Assembly (NCBI RefSeq): GCF_001601575.1
Contig: NZ_LOHZ01000015.1
Location: 62,001-126,000 of the forward strand
Direction of reading: 5' to 3'
DNA from: Thermovenabulum gondwanense
GTDB lineage: Bacteria > Bacillota > Thermosediminibacteria > Thermosediminibacterales > Thermosediminibacteraceae
DNA length: 64,000 nucleotides
The position numbers and the translations under genes are program-made. Below the pieces are notes generated by a model. The model worked only from the letters and a program-made list of their open reading frames with translations. It was not told the origin of the DNA and did no database searches. Position 1 is the stretch's first letter; every line of letters begins with the position of its first letter. This document shows positions 15,872 through 24,633 of the stretch, one piece after another.

Positions 15872-17699
15872 TAAAAAGTTACTTAGAGTTAATTTAACCG
15901 ATGAAAAATTTACTGTAGAAGGAATAGACGATAGCACCATACTTAACTTCATAGGAGGAAGAGGTTTTGTTGCAAAGTACCTGTATGATGAAATAAAAAA
16001 AGGTGTCAACCCTCTCTCGGAAGAAAATAAAATAATTATTGCCATAGGGCCTCTATCCGGTAGTTTCTTACCTTCCAGCGGGAAAATTGAGTTTGGCTCC
16101 AAATCCCCACTGACCGGGGGATATGGAGACAGCAATATGGGTGGCCATATCGCAGCTGAGTTGAAACTTGCAGGTTATGATGCGGTGATTATTGAAGGAA
16201 AGTGCGAAAGCCCCAAGGTTCTAGTTATTGAAAATGAGAAAATTAAGTTAATTGATGGAACAAAATATTGGGGCAAAGGGGCAATTACATGCGAAAAAAT
16301 GTTAAAGGAAGACTTGGGCGAAGAATATCAGATAGCAACTATTGGTCCTGCAGGTGAAAATTTAGTTAAGTTTTCTTGTATATCCCATGATTTCGGACGT
16401 CAGGCTGGAAGAACGGGAATTGCGGCGGTAATGGGCTTCAAAAAATTAAAGGCAATAGCCATTAGGGGTAACAAGACTGTGCCAGTAAAAGATCCGGACA
16501 AATTGTTGGAAAAAGGCAAGGAAATGTATAATGAGATTTACAGGCTTCCAGCTTTTAAAACCTGGACTCCATATGGAACTGCAGATATTACCCAGTGGGT
16601 AAACGATAACGGTGCATTCCCTACAAAAAATTTTAGTATGGGCTATTTTGAAGGAGCATCTAAATTAACAGGACAAAAACTAAGAGAAACGATACACGTA
16701 TTGGATAAGGGTTGTTTTTCCTGTCCCATACCCTGCGGTAAATATTCCAGGGTTAGATACTCGGGTAAGGAAGCGTATGTAGAAGGACCTGAATACGAAA
16801 CCATTGCATTGATCGGCGGAAATTGCATGATAGACGATATTGAAAAAGTAGGGTATATCAATTTTCTTATGGATGAATACGGAATTGACACAATTTCCGG
16901 TGGGAATGTAATAGCTTTTGCTCTTGAATGCTTTGAAAAAGGAGTTATTAATAAGGACGACTGCGACGGAAAAGAACTTAAATTCGGAGATATGGAATCT
17001 GTAATCTACCTAATAGAAAAGATCGTAAAAAGAGAGGGTATAGGGGATGTCCTTGCCAATGGCGTAAGGAATGCATCGAAGACCTTTGGAAAAGGATCTG
17101 AAAATTATGCTATTCATGTAAAAGGTTTAGAAGTAAGTGGTTATGAGCCACGCAATGCGGCGGGAATGCTTTTAGCTTATATGACATGCGATATAGGGGC
17201 TCACCATAACAGAGCCTGGGCTATAACTTATGATATTGCTGTGGGCAGGTACGAAGTAGAAGGCAAGGCAGAGAAGATTATTGAACTTCAACACATAAGA
17301 CCGATGATAGATAGTTTAAACGTTTGCAGATTTCCGTGGATAGAACTGGGTTTTCAATTACATCATTACAAAGATGTATTCAAATATATAACAGGGATCG
17401 AATACGAATGGGAGGATTTATTAAGGGTTGGTGAAAGGGAATACAATTTAACAAGGGCTTTTAATTTCAGGGAAATAGATGACTTCGGAAGGAAATATGA
17501 TTATCCTCCCGCGAGATTTTATAAAGAAGAGTTGAAAGGAGAAGGTCCGACAGCGGGACAAAAGATTTCCTTTGAGACAATAGAGAAACTCCTTGATAAA
17601 TACTATGAACTTAGAGGGTGGGATAGCAACGGTCGGCCTACACGAAAAAAACTTGAAGAATTGAATCTAAAATATGTAGCAGATGAACTCGGTTTGTGA
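15855..17699 (+). CDS. aldehyde:ferredoxin oxidoreductase family (tungsten/molybdenum)
   Basis: A 614-residue AOR-family enzyme, close to usual length. The [4Fe-4S] ligands CFSCPIPC fall near residue 287-294 and the fourth Cys in LNVCRFPW near 490, at almost the same positions as in Pyrococcus AOR. The pterin-binding segments NMGGHIAAELKLAGYD near 95 and YEPRNAAGM near 435 are present. ATG 15855 follows GAGGGAGGG; an in-frame ATG at 15834 lies inside the ferredoxin gene without a better site. It would oxidise an aldehyde to the acid and reduce ferredoxin. With the aminotransferase and CoA-transferase it suggests oxidation of an amino-acid-derived aldehyde. Confidence 0.92.
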   Translation: MIYGYNKKLLRVNLTDEKFTVEGIDDSTILNFIGGRGFVAKYLYDEIKKGVNPLSEENKIIIAIGPLSGSFLPSSGKIEFGSKSPLTGGYGDSNMGGHIAAELKLAGYDAVIIEGKCESPKVLVIENEKIKLIDGTKYWGKGAITCEKMLKEDLGEEYQIATIGPAGENLVKFSCISHDFGRQAGRTGIAAVMGFKKLKAIAIRGNKTVPVKDPDKLLEKGKEMYNEIYRLPAFKTWTPYGTADITQWVNDNGAFPTKNFSMGYFEGASKLTGQKLRETIHVLDKGCFSCPIPCGKYSRVRYSGKEAYVEGPEYETIALIGGNCMIDDIEKVGYINFLMDEYGIDTISGGNVIAFALECFEKGVINKDDCDGKELKFGDMESVIYLIEKIVKREGIGDVLANGVRNASKTFGKGSENYAIHVKGLEVSGYEPRNAAGMLLAYMTCDIGAHHNRAWAITYDIAVGRYEVEGKAEKIIELQHIRPMIDSLNVCRFPWIELGFQLHHYKDVFKYITGIEYEWEDLLRVGEREYNLTRAFNFREIDDFGRKYDYPPARFYKEELKGEGPTAGQKISFETIEKLLDKYYELRGWDSNGRPTRKKLEELNLKYVADELGL

Positions 17700-17719
17700 T
17701 AATATATGGGGGCACAACT

Positions 17720-18001
17720 ATGAAAAACTATTTTATTAATTACGTTAAGAAAAATGGAGGGGTATTGACTATAAAAGAGGTTAATATTCACACTTGATGA
17801 ACCAAATCTGAAAAAATGCCGTTAGGTCTAACGGTAAAGCCAAAAGAAGAAGAATTACAAAATTTTAAAGAATACATAATAGGAGATATAAAAATATATA
17901 TCGCTAAGGATTTAATTAACATAGAGAATTTGAAAATATTTGTGGATTATGTTTTTTGGATGGAGTTGAGTCTTAAAGAATTAAAAGTAAATAATAATTA
18001 A
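17720..18001 (+). CDS. probable CC/Se-motif selenoprotein with two adjacent in-frame TGA (Sec-Sec) codons
   Basis: The frame from ATG 17720 runs 94 codons to TAA at 17999-18001 and is interrupted only by TGA TGA at 17795-17800 (codons 26-27). Read as selenocysteine it gives a 93-residue protein: a GGVLTI strand, then Sec-Sec, then NFKEYIIGDIKIYI and a Leu-rich end. From memory this matches the CC/Se-motif (seleno)protein family, about 95 residues, where the two TGA stand at the CC position. A bacterial SECIS-like hairpin with a GGTC loop begins 16 nt after the second TGA. Upstream is a GGGGG site 8 nt before the ATG; a terminator follows. A simple ORF caller would see only the last 61 codons. 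Function of the family is unknown. Confidence 0.75.
17817..17836 (+). promoter_or_regulatory. SECIS-like hairpin for the double UGA
   Basis: An 8-bp stem (arms 17817-17824 and 17829-17836, one G-T pair) closes the tetraloop GGTC. The loop starts 24 nt after the second TGA, inside the range known for bacterial SECIS elements. The E. coli fdhF element, as I recall it, also shows GGUC at the apex. Confidence 0.65.
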
Positions 18002-18004
18002 TTC

Positions 18005-18044
18005 GGCCATTGAAAAATGTATTTTCGGTGGTCTTTTTCTTTTT
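18005..18044 (+). terminator. terminator after the selenoprotein gene
   Basis: A 12-bp imperfect stem (18005-18016 with 18022-18033, some G-T pairs) with a 5-nt loop and two runs of five Ts. It closes the operon that begins at 9546 and separates it from the second activator gene. Confidence 0.7.
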
Positions 18045-18125
18045 GCGATCAAATTAGAGGAATTACTTAAAAAAAAGAGAATTTAATTTATATAATTAAT
18101 GAAAATAAATGCAAAGAAGGTTGCT

Positions 18126-20201
18126 ATGATGTATAAAAAATTGGTGATATTATCAACGGATAAATTAGTAAAAGAATATTTAGTGAATTTGTTTAAAATG
18201 ATTTTAAATGATTCTCATATTGAGATAATTGGATATTCCATAGACGAAGGGATTACCGTTTCAGAAGCCGAAGAGGTGGTTTTAACCTCAGGCAATTTTA
18301 TGCTTCCTGTGGCTCAAAAACTTTTTCCTAATAGCAAGATAATTGGAGCAAAAAGAATTATAACGGGATATAACCTGGAAAAAGTTATAATGCTACCAAG
18401 GGGTCAAAAAGTGCTTGTAGTAAATAATCCAAGGGTTGCAACTCAGGAAACCATAGATTCTTTGATAAACCTTGGCATTACTCATTTAGAATATATACCC
18501 TATTTCAAAGGAGCCAATTTAGACTTAAAAAATATCGATACGGCTATATCACCTGGCATGATGCATCTTTGCCCTGAAAAAATTGAAAATAAAATTGATA
18601 TTGGACCAAGAACGGTAAGCCCGACAACTTTTTTAGATGTTCTTTTTGCTCTGGGGCTGGAACAGGACTATTTAGACAAATTTGTACAAAATTATAATAA
18701 CCTCTTAATGGAAACGTCTAAGAAATTAGCCTTAATGCATGAACAGTCGGAAATGCTTAGAAAAAATCAAGAAATTATATTGAATGAAGTAGACGAAGGT
18801 ATACTCCTGGTCGATGAAAAAGGAAATATTATTATAGCTAATCAGACTGTGTGTAAAATTTTTAATATCGGCTCCGATAGGCTTTCAAAAGAGAATTACG
18901 GAAGCCTCGAAGAAAAGATGAAAAAGATAAAAATCATAGGGGAAGACATAAAAAATAAAAAGACAGAAATTGTGAGTATAGAAAATAAAGATTATATAGT
19001 TAGCCAGATCAAAACGGATAACGGGAAGAAAGATAACATAATATATACTTTTAAAGAGCTATCAAAAATACAAAAACTTGAAGAGACGGTCAGGATAAAG
19101 TTATTTGAAAAGGGCTATTTAGCAAAATATAAATGGGAGAATATTTGGACAATAAACAAAAAAATGGCAAATATAATGGAAAACGCAAAAAGATTTGCAA
19201 AAACGGACAAAAGTATTTTGTTATTCGGAGAAACGGGTACCGGTAAAGAGCTTTTTGCACAGGCTATTCACAATGAATCTGCCAGATCTAATGGCCCATT
19301 CGTAGCGATAAATTTTGCAGCACTTCCGGAAAATTTAATTGAAAGCGAGCTGTTTGGTTATGAAGAAGGTGCCTTTACGGGAGCTAAAAAAGGAGGAAGA
19401 CCGGGTCTATTTGAACAAGCCCACGGGGGGACTATCTTTTTAGATGAAATAGGTGATTCACCTTTAAATGTGCAAATAAGACTACTGAGAGTTTTACAAG
19501 AAAAAGAGATTATGAGAGTAGGAGGAACGAAAGTAATACCAGTTGATGTAAGAATTATTGCAGCCACAAATAAAAATTTATTAGAGTTGATAGAAAAAAA
19601 TAAATTCCGAGAAGATTTATTTTTCAGATTAAATGTACTATCTTTGGAAATCCCTCCTTTGAGGGAGAGAAAAGAAGATATTTTTTATATCCTTAATAAA
19701 TACTTTTTAGAATTTTATGGAATAAAAAAAGATTTTACGAAAGAAGCCAAGATTTTGTTAGAAAACTATAGATTTCCTGGAAATGTTAGAGAATTAATAA
19801 ACATTGCGGAATTTATCAGCTGCAGTGCTATGGATAAAGAAATTATAGACGTTGAGGATCTCCCGGATTATATAGTTAATAAAAAAGCATTATCTGTAAT
19901 GAATGAAAATCTAAATCAAATAGAATTTTGGAAGGGATTAGTAAATGATGAAATTACTGAAGCAATTCTCTTATTTTTAAAAGAAAAAAAAGGACAAACT
20001 ACGGGGCGGAACACTATCCTTAATTATCTGAAAAATAGAAATTATAATATTACCGAAGGCGTTATAAAGAAGTATTTAAAAATTTTAAAAAGTAACCAGC
20101 TAATTGAAATAGGTAGAAAAAAGCAGGGTTGTTGGCTTACCAGTAAAGGTGAAAATTATATCAATTTAAAAATTTTTCAAAAAACCCCATATAATAAATG
20201 A
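18126..20201 (+). CDS. sigma-54 activator with unknown N-terminal sensor, PAS, AAA+ and winged helix
   Basis: A 691-residue enhancer-binding protein. The first 190 residues form an alpha/beta sensor region I do not recognise precisely (it recalls the PrpR N-terminal type). Then come a coiled coil, a PAS domain (about 220-310) and the AAA+ domain with Walker A GETGTGKE (nt 19228), GAFTGA (nt 19369) and LDEIGD. The C-terminus is not a Fis-type HTH but a roughly 80-residue winged-helix-like segment ending in a WLTSKGENY stretch. ATG 18126 has AGAAGG upstream; ATG 18099 has none. It lies just after the thiolase/AOR operon, whose sigma-54 promoter it probably drives, and before the cysteine desulfidase gene. 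Confidence 0.9.
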   Translation: MMYKKLVILSTDKLVKEYLVNLFKMILNDSHIEIIGYSIDEGITVSEAEEVVLTSGNFMLPVAQKLFPNSKIIGAKRIITGYNLEKVIMLPRGQKVLVVNNPRVATQETIDSLINLGITHLEYIPYFKGANLDLKNIDTAISPGMMHLCPEKIENKIDIGPRTVSPTTFLDVLFALGLEQDYLDKFVQNYNNLLMETSKKLALMHEQSEMLRKNQEIILNEVDEGILLVDEKGNIIIANQTVCKIFNIGSDRLSKENYGSLEEKMKKIKIIGEDIKNKKTEIVSIENKDYIVSQIKTDNGKKDNIIYTFKELSKIQKLEETVRIKLFEKGYLAKYKWENIWTINKKMANIMENAKRFAKTDKSILLFGETGTGKELFAQAIHNESARSNGPFVAINFAALPENLIESELFGYEEGAFTGAKKGGRPGLFEQAHGGTIFLDEIGDSPLNVQIRLLRVLQEKEIMRVGGTKVIPVDVRIIAATNKNLLELIEKNKFREDLFFRLNVLSLEIPPLRERKEDIFYILNKYFLEFYGIKKDFTKEAKILLENYRFPGNVRELINIAEFISCSAMDKEIIDVEDLPDYIVNKKALSVMNENLNQIEFWKGLVNDEITEAILLFLKEKKGQTTGRNTILNYLKNRNYNITEGVIKKYLKILKSNQLIEIGRKKQGCWLTSKGENYINLKIFQKTPYNK

Positions 20202-20246
20202 TTCCTTTTGGCGTAAAAAAATATTTTTAATAAAGGGGAGGTAAAA

Positions 20247-21536
20247 TTGGGCTGTAAAGAGTTACTAAATATTTTAAAATCCGAATTAAAACTTGCTACC
20301 GGTTGCACGGAACCTGCAGGGGTGGCCTTTGCTACCGCAAAGGCAGTGGAATTGTTGGGAGAGGAGGTTTTAAAGGTAAAAGTTACTGTAAGCACCAATG
20401 TATTTAAAAATGGAATGGGAGTTTATGTACCGGGAGCGGATAATAAAGGCCTGGAATATGCCGCAGCCCTGGGAGCAGTGGTAGTCAAGCCGGAGTTAGA
20501 GTTAGGGATCCTTGAAGATGTAGATGGGGAATATACAAAGAGGGCATTAACACTAATAAAGAAGGGTGCTGTTGATATTACCTATTTATCCGGTTGTCCG
20601 GGAGTATATATAAAAGTTGAAGCGGAATCTTTGAACCATGAATCTACTGTAATTATTAAAGGAAATCATACAAATATAATTTATTTAGAGGTGGATGGGA
20701 AGATATTAAAAGATGAGGTTAATGAAGATAAAAGGCAAGAAGAAAAGATAAAGGACTGGGCTATTAAAGATATAATTGATACGGTTAATAAATTTTCCGA
20801 AAAGGAACTGTTATTTTTAAAAGAAGTAATAAAGATAAATGCTGATATAGCACAAAAGGGGTTAAATGAAAAGTGGGGCTTGGGAATTGGATTTACATTG
20901 AATGAAATGTATACGAGAGGAATATTAAATAAAGATATGGTTAATACAGCGAAAGCATGGACGGCGGGGGCAATAGATGCGAGAATGGCCGGTGTAAAAA
21001 TGCCAGTTATAAGCTGTGGAGGAAGTGGGAATCAGGGGCTCATGGCTTCAATTCCGGTTATTGTAGCTTCGGAATATTTAAAAGTAGATGAAATAAGCTT
21101 TTTAAGAGCTTTAGCCTTGAGTTTTTTAATAACCTTATACATAAAAAGCCATATAGGTAGATTATCCGCCCTGTGTGGCTGTGCTGTGGCTTCATGTATG
21201 GGGTCGGGAGCGGGAATAGCTTATCTAATGAATCTTGGAGAAAAAGGAATTATTGAGGCTATGCAAAATATTATGGGAAGTATTTCGGGTATTATTTGCG
21301 ATGGTGCCAAACCCGGATGTTCTTTGAAGGCTTTAATTGCAGTTGAAACTGCTTTTCAGATGGTTTTTTTAGCTAAATACAATATAATGATAGAGCCTTT
21401 TAGCGGAATTGTTTCAGGAGATGTAGAAGAAACAATAAAGAATTTAGGTAGGGTTGCGATACCCGGAATGGAAGAAACCGATCTTACGATACTTGAAATT
21501 ATGCTTAAAAATAGATCTGAAATAATTAATATTTGA
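20247..21536 (+). CDS. L-cysteine desulfidase / L-serine dehydratase-like (CyuA/YhaM family)
   Basis: A 429-residue iron-sulfur-type lyase of the UPF0597 family, whose members cleave L-cysteine to pyruvate, H2S and ammonia or act on serine. Conserved Cys motifs are CTEPAGVAFA near residue 24, SGCPGVYIK near 121, SCGGSGNQG near 257, CGCAVASCMGSGAGI near 310 and CDGAKPGC near 350, consistent with [4Fe-4S] ligands. The TTG start follows GGGGAGGT. It follows the second sigma-54 activator by 45 bp and precedes a symporter gene, so amino-acid catabolism is the theme. Cysteine versus serine cannot be decided from sequence. Confidence 0.85.
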   Translation: MGCKELLNILKSELKLATGCTEPAGVAFATAKAVELLGEEVLKVKVTVSTNVFKNGMGVYVPGADNKGLEYAAALGAVVVKPELELGILEDVDGEYTKRALTLIKKGAVDITYLSGCPGVYIKVEAESLNHESTVIIKGNHTNIIYLEVDGKILKDEVNEDKRQEEKIKDWAIKDIIDTVNKFSEKELLFLKEVIKINADIAQKGLNEKWGLGIGFTLNEMYTRGILNKDMVNTAKAWTAGAIDARMAGVKMPVISCGGSGNQGLMASIPVIVASEYLKVDEISFLRALALSFLITLYIKSHIGRLSALCGCAVASCMGSGAGIAYLMNLGEKGIIEAMQNIMGSISGIICDGAKPGCSLKALIAVETAFQMVFLAKYNIMIEPFSGIVSGDVEETIKNLGRVAIPGMEETDLTILEIMLKNRSEIINI

Positions 21537-21561
21537 CAAAACTTCCGTATTTTGCAATAAT
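21533..21561 (+). promoter_or_regulatory. sigma-A promoter for the symporter/amidohydrolase unit
   Basis: TTGACA (21533-21538, overlapping the upstream stop codon) and AATAAT (21556-21561) stand 17 bp apart. The leader to the ATG at 21709 would be about 140 nt of very AT-rich sequence without a recognisable riboswitch. Confidence 0.55.
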
Positions 21562-21708
21562 ATATTAAAACTGCAATAAATTAAATTAGACACTGTTTTA
21601 TAAAAATTTATAATTATATTTTTATTATTTTCGATTTTTAATCAATGTTTTAAGAATTTAATGAAAAGATAAAAAATAAAATATTATAAAAAAGTAAGGA
21701 GGGATTTA

Positions 21709-23142
21709 ATGACAATAGAAAAATTTTTAGAGGTGCTTTCCGGCTTTTTGTGGGGAAAACCCCTGATCTACACCGTTCTTTTTGTAGGATTGTATTTAAC
21801 AATTGGCTCCGGCTTCTGGCAGTTTAGGAAAATCGGCTATATTTTGAAAAACACTCTGGGGAAAATAGGTAAAAAATCTGAAGGCGGCGAAGGAATGCTT
21901 ACTCCCTTCCAGGCTGTAAGCATAGCCCTTGCCGGGACAATAGGCGTCGGCAACATTGCCGGGGTAGCCAGCGCTATTGCAGTTGGTGGGCCGGGAGCCG
22001 TCTTCTGGATGTGGGTATGTGCCCTTGTGGGAATGATGACAAAAATGGTGGAAGTAACACTTGCGGTGCATTACAGGGATAAAAATCCCGATGGCTCCAC
22101 CTATGGCGGACCAACCTATTATATGGAAAAAGGTCTTGGCATAGAAAGAGGTTTTGGATTTTGGAAACCGTTAGCCGTATTATTTGGAGTGGGCATTTTT
22201 TCTACATTTTTTATTACTTTACAGTGTTATACCGTTTCCGAGGCAATAAATAATACCTTTAAGATTCCGATGATATTAGTTGGATTAATTTACATATTAC
22301 TCACATATATGGTAATTTTAGGTGGTATAAAGAAGGTAGGAGAGGTAACCAGTTATGTAGTTCCTTTTATGGCAATATTTTATATAGTAGGCGGTTTATT
22401 TATAATTCTTAGCCGATTACCGGCTGCTATAAGCGGTTTAGGACTCATATTTAAGAGTGCTTTTACGGGTACCGCTGCAGTGGGTGGATTTGCAGGAGCA
22501 ACTATTTCAAAAGCGCTGCAAATGGGTGTAGCAAGGTCAATTTACAGCAACGAAGCCGGATGGGGAACTGCTCCCATGGCTCATTCGACAGCAAAAACCG
22601 ATCATCCGGTGAGACAGGGGCTCTGGGGGGCTTTTGAGGTTTTTATGGATACTATTGTCGTGTGTTCCATAACCGCACTGGTTATAATTACTACCGGTAT
22701 GTGGTCTTCCGGAGCTTCCGGAGCTTCATTGACCCTTGCTGCTTTTGAAAAGGGATTGGGATATTTTGGTAAAGTGGTTGTTACCGTGGGGATTTTTCTC
22801 TTTGGATGGTCCACCACCACGGGCTGGTATACTTATTATGAAATCATATTAAGGCATTTACTTAAAGGAAAAGAAAAACTACATAAAACAATACTTACAG
22901 TTTACAAATACCTTTATCCCATTCCGGGATTTTTAATGGTGGTTTTTGCGGTTACCACGGGCCTTCCTCCCGCAATAGTATGGCTTTTAGGGGATGTCAC
23001 CAGTGCTTTACCTACCTTTATTAACCTGATAGTTGTATTAATCCTTGCCCCTAAATTCTTTGAACTTTTACGGGATTTCAATGCAAGAGAGTTCAAGGAA
23101 AGCAAAGCTCAAACGGTAAAAAAATTATTTTTTGAGGATTAA
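21709..23142 (+). CDS. alanine/glycine:cation symporter (AGCS family)
   Basis: A 477-residue membrane protein with about 10-11 helices. The AGCS signature GTIGVGNIAGVASAIAVGGPG lies near residue 77, and SNEAGWGTAPMAHSTAKTD near 280 is also characteristic. ATG follows AAGGAGGG. Members import alanine, glycine or related small amino acids with sodium. It is followed by two amidohydrolase genes, so the actual substrate may be an amino-acid derivative that these enzymes process. Confidence 0.92.
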   Translation: MTIEKFLEVLSGFLWGKPLIYTVLFVGLYLTIGSGFWQFRKIGYILKNTLGKIGKKSEGGEGMLTPFQAVSIALAGTIGVGNIAGVASAIAVGGPGAVFWMWVCALVGMMTKMVEVTLAVHYRDKNPDGSTYGGPTYYMEKGLGIERGFGFWKPLAVLFGVGIFSTFFITLQCYTVSEAINNTFKIPMILVGLIYILLTYMVILGGIKKVGEVTSYVVPFMAIFYIVGGLFIILSRLPAAISGLGLIFKSAFTGTAAVGGFAGATISKALQMGVARSIYSNEAGWGTAPMAHSTAKTDHPVRQGLWGAFEVFMDTIVVCSITALVIITTGMWSSGASGASLTLAAFEKGLGYFGKVVVTVGIFLFGWSTTTGWYTYYEIILRHLLKGKEKLHKTILTVYKYLYPIPGFLMVVFAVTTGLPPAIVWLLGDVTSALPTFINLIVVLILAPKFFELLRDFNAREFKESKAQTVKKLFFED

Positions 23143-23149
23143 AAATCAC

Positions 23150-23168
23150 GGCGGGCTATATGCCCGCC
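23150..23168 (+). terminator. hairpin between symporter and amidohydrolase
   Basis: GGCGGGC and GCCCGCC form a 7-bp GC stem with loop TATAT. The following TTGACTTT is a poor T tail, so it may be a partial terminator or an mRNA-stabilising hairpin within an operon. Confidence 0.5.
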
Positions 23169-23190
23169 TTGACTTTAGTGGGGGGTCTTT

Positions 23191-24615
23191 ATGCTCGATA
23201 TAATTATTCACGATGCCCTGGTTTTAACAATGACAGGCAAGGGAGCCGGAGCAATAGAAAAGGGTGCAGTAGGAATTAAGGGAAATAAAATAGTCTGTGT
23301 GGGAGAAAGCGAAGGTATTATTAAAGAATTCAGGGCTGAGAGGATAATTAATGGTAAGGATAAGCTTGTCATGCCCGGCCTTATTAACTGTCACATACAT
23401 TCCTCTATGTCTCTTTACAGAGGAGTGGCACAGGATACGCGTGCCTGGCTTCAAAAGGGTATTGGACCTTTTATGAAGCATATGACCGAATCGGAAATTA
23501 TAATTGGCTCTCTTTTAAGTATAATCGAGGGAGTAAAATCGGGAACCACTACTTTTTGCGATTTCGATTATCCCATGAGTAAAATTGCAGAAAATTACAA
23601 AAAAGCCGGGGTAAGGGCCAGACTCGCTACCTTAATTAACGAGCTTCCTGACAATCTTGATGAACTTACCCTGGGAGAGCTTTATCCTTTTGACCCCGGT
23701 AAGGGAGAAAAAAGGCTATCCGACAATTTAAAGCTGTTAGAAGAATGGCACGGGAAAGAAAACGGCAGGATAACCTGTGTGCTTGGACCGCAGGGCCCCG
23801 ATATGTTAAGTATGGAATTGCTCGAAGAGATAAAAAATTTATCAAAAAAATACGGCCTCATGATTCACATGCACGTAGCTCAGGGGGACAGGGAAATAAA
23901 TCAGATGGAGAAAAGGTATAAAAAGAGGTCCATACAATTTTTAGATGAAATGGGCTTTTTAAATAAAAACCTTATTGCCGTTCACCTTACGGAAGCAACG
24001 GAGGATGAGGCGAGGTATTTAGCAAAAAAAGGTGTAAATATGGTATACTGCCTTAACAGCATAGGTATAATTGACGGTATAGTGCCTCCGGTCTTTGAAT
24101 TTGTAAAAGCAGGAGGTACCGCGGGGCTTGGAAGTGACCAGGCACCGGGGAACAACGGAAATAATATGTTTAATGAAATGAAATTTGCTGCCATTCTAAA
24201 CAAAGTGAAATTTAAGGATCCAACCGTATTTCCAGCATGGAAGGTATTGAGAATGGCCACCATAGAAGCGGCAAAAGCAATAGGCCTGGAAAACGAAATT
24301 GGGAGTTTAGAGCCGGGGAAAAAGGCCGATATGATTATTATAAACCTTGATAGTCCAAATCTTGTGCCGGTTATGTGTAAACCAATAAGGAATGTGGTTC
24401 CCAACCTTGTTTATTCAGCAAGAGGCTGTGAAGTGGATATGGTTATTGTGGACGGAAAGGTGATTTTAGAAGGAGGAAAATTATTAACGCTAAATGAGGG
24501 TGAAATAGTCAAAAAAGCAAAAGAATCTGCCCGTTTGCTTGCCGAAAGGGCGTACAACAGCGTAAAAAATTCCGGTACCGACACATTACTGATGATGGAA
24601 GAGGGATATTTGTAA
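23191..24615 (+). CDS. amidohydrolase (TRZ/ATZ-like cytosine-deaminase superfamily)
   Basis: A 474-residue metal-dependent hydrolase. Metal ligands are visible: HIHSSM near residue 68, HMHVAQ near 229, the His of AVHLTEA near 265 and the Asp of GSDQAP near 315. ATG follows GGGGGG. It resembles deaminases acting on purine or thioadenosine-like rings and the SsnA group, but substrate-specific residues cannot be assigned. It lies between an AGCS symporter and another amidohydrolase; the three probably form one operon. Confidence 0.85.
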   Translation: MLDIIIHDALVLTMTGKGAGAIEKGAVGIKGNKIVCVGESEGIIKEFRAERIINGKDKLVMPGLINCHIHSSMSLYRGVAQDTRAWLQKGIGPFMKHMTESEIIIGSLLSIIEGVKSGTTTFCDFDYPMSKIAENYKKAGVRARLATLINELPDNLDELTLGELYPFDPGKGEKRLSDNLKLLEEWHGKENGRITCVLGPQGPDMLSMELLEEIKNLSKKYGLMIHMHVAQGDREINQMEKRYKKRSIQFLDEMGFLNKNLIAVHLTEATEDEARYLAKKGVNMVYCLNSIGIIDGIVPPVFEFVKAGGTAGLGSDQAPGNNGNNMFNEMKFAAILNKVKFKDPTVFPAWKVLRMATIEAAKAIGLENEIGSLEPGKKADMIIINLDSPNLVPVMCKPIRNVVPNLVYSARGCEVDMVIVDGKVILEGGKLLTLNEGEIVKKAKESARLLAERAYNSVKNSGTDTLLMMEEGYL

Positions 24616-24633
24616 ATTAAGGGGGAGGCTTTA

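Noticed and set aside
17816-18001. Stand-alone 61-residue protein starting at 17816
   Set aside because: No ribosome-binding site before this ATG, which lies in the SECIS-like stem; the frame continues upstream through TGA TGA to ATG 17720.
20202-20246. Possible sigma-54 promoter TGGCG before the cysteine desulfidase gene
   Set aside because: GG is present but there is no GC at the required 10-nt spacing.
21562-21708. Glycine or other riboswitch before the AGCS symporter
   Set aside because: The leader is almost pure AT with no conserved aptamer elements or stable stems.
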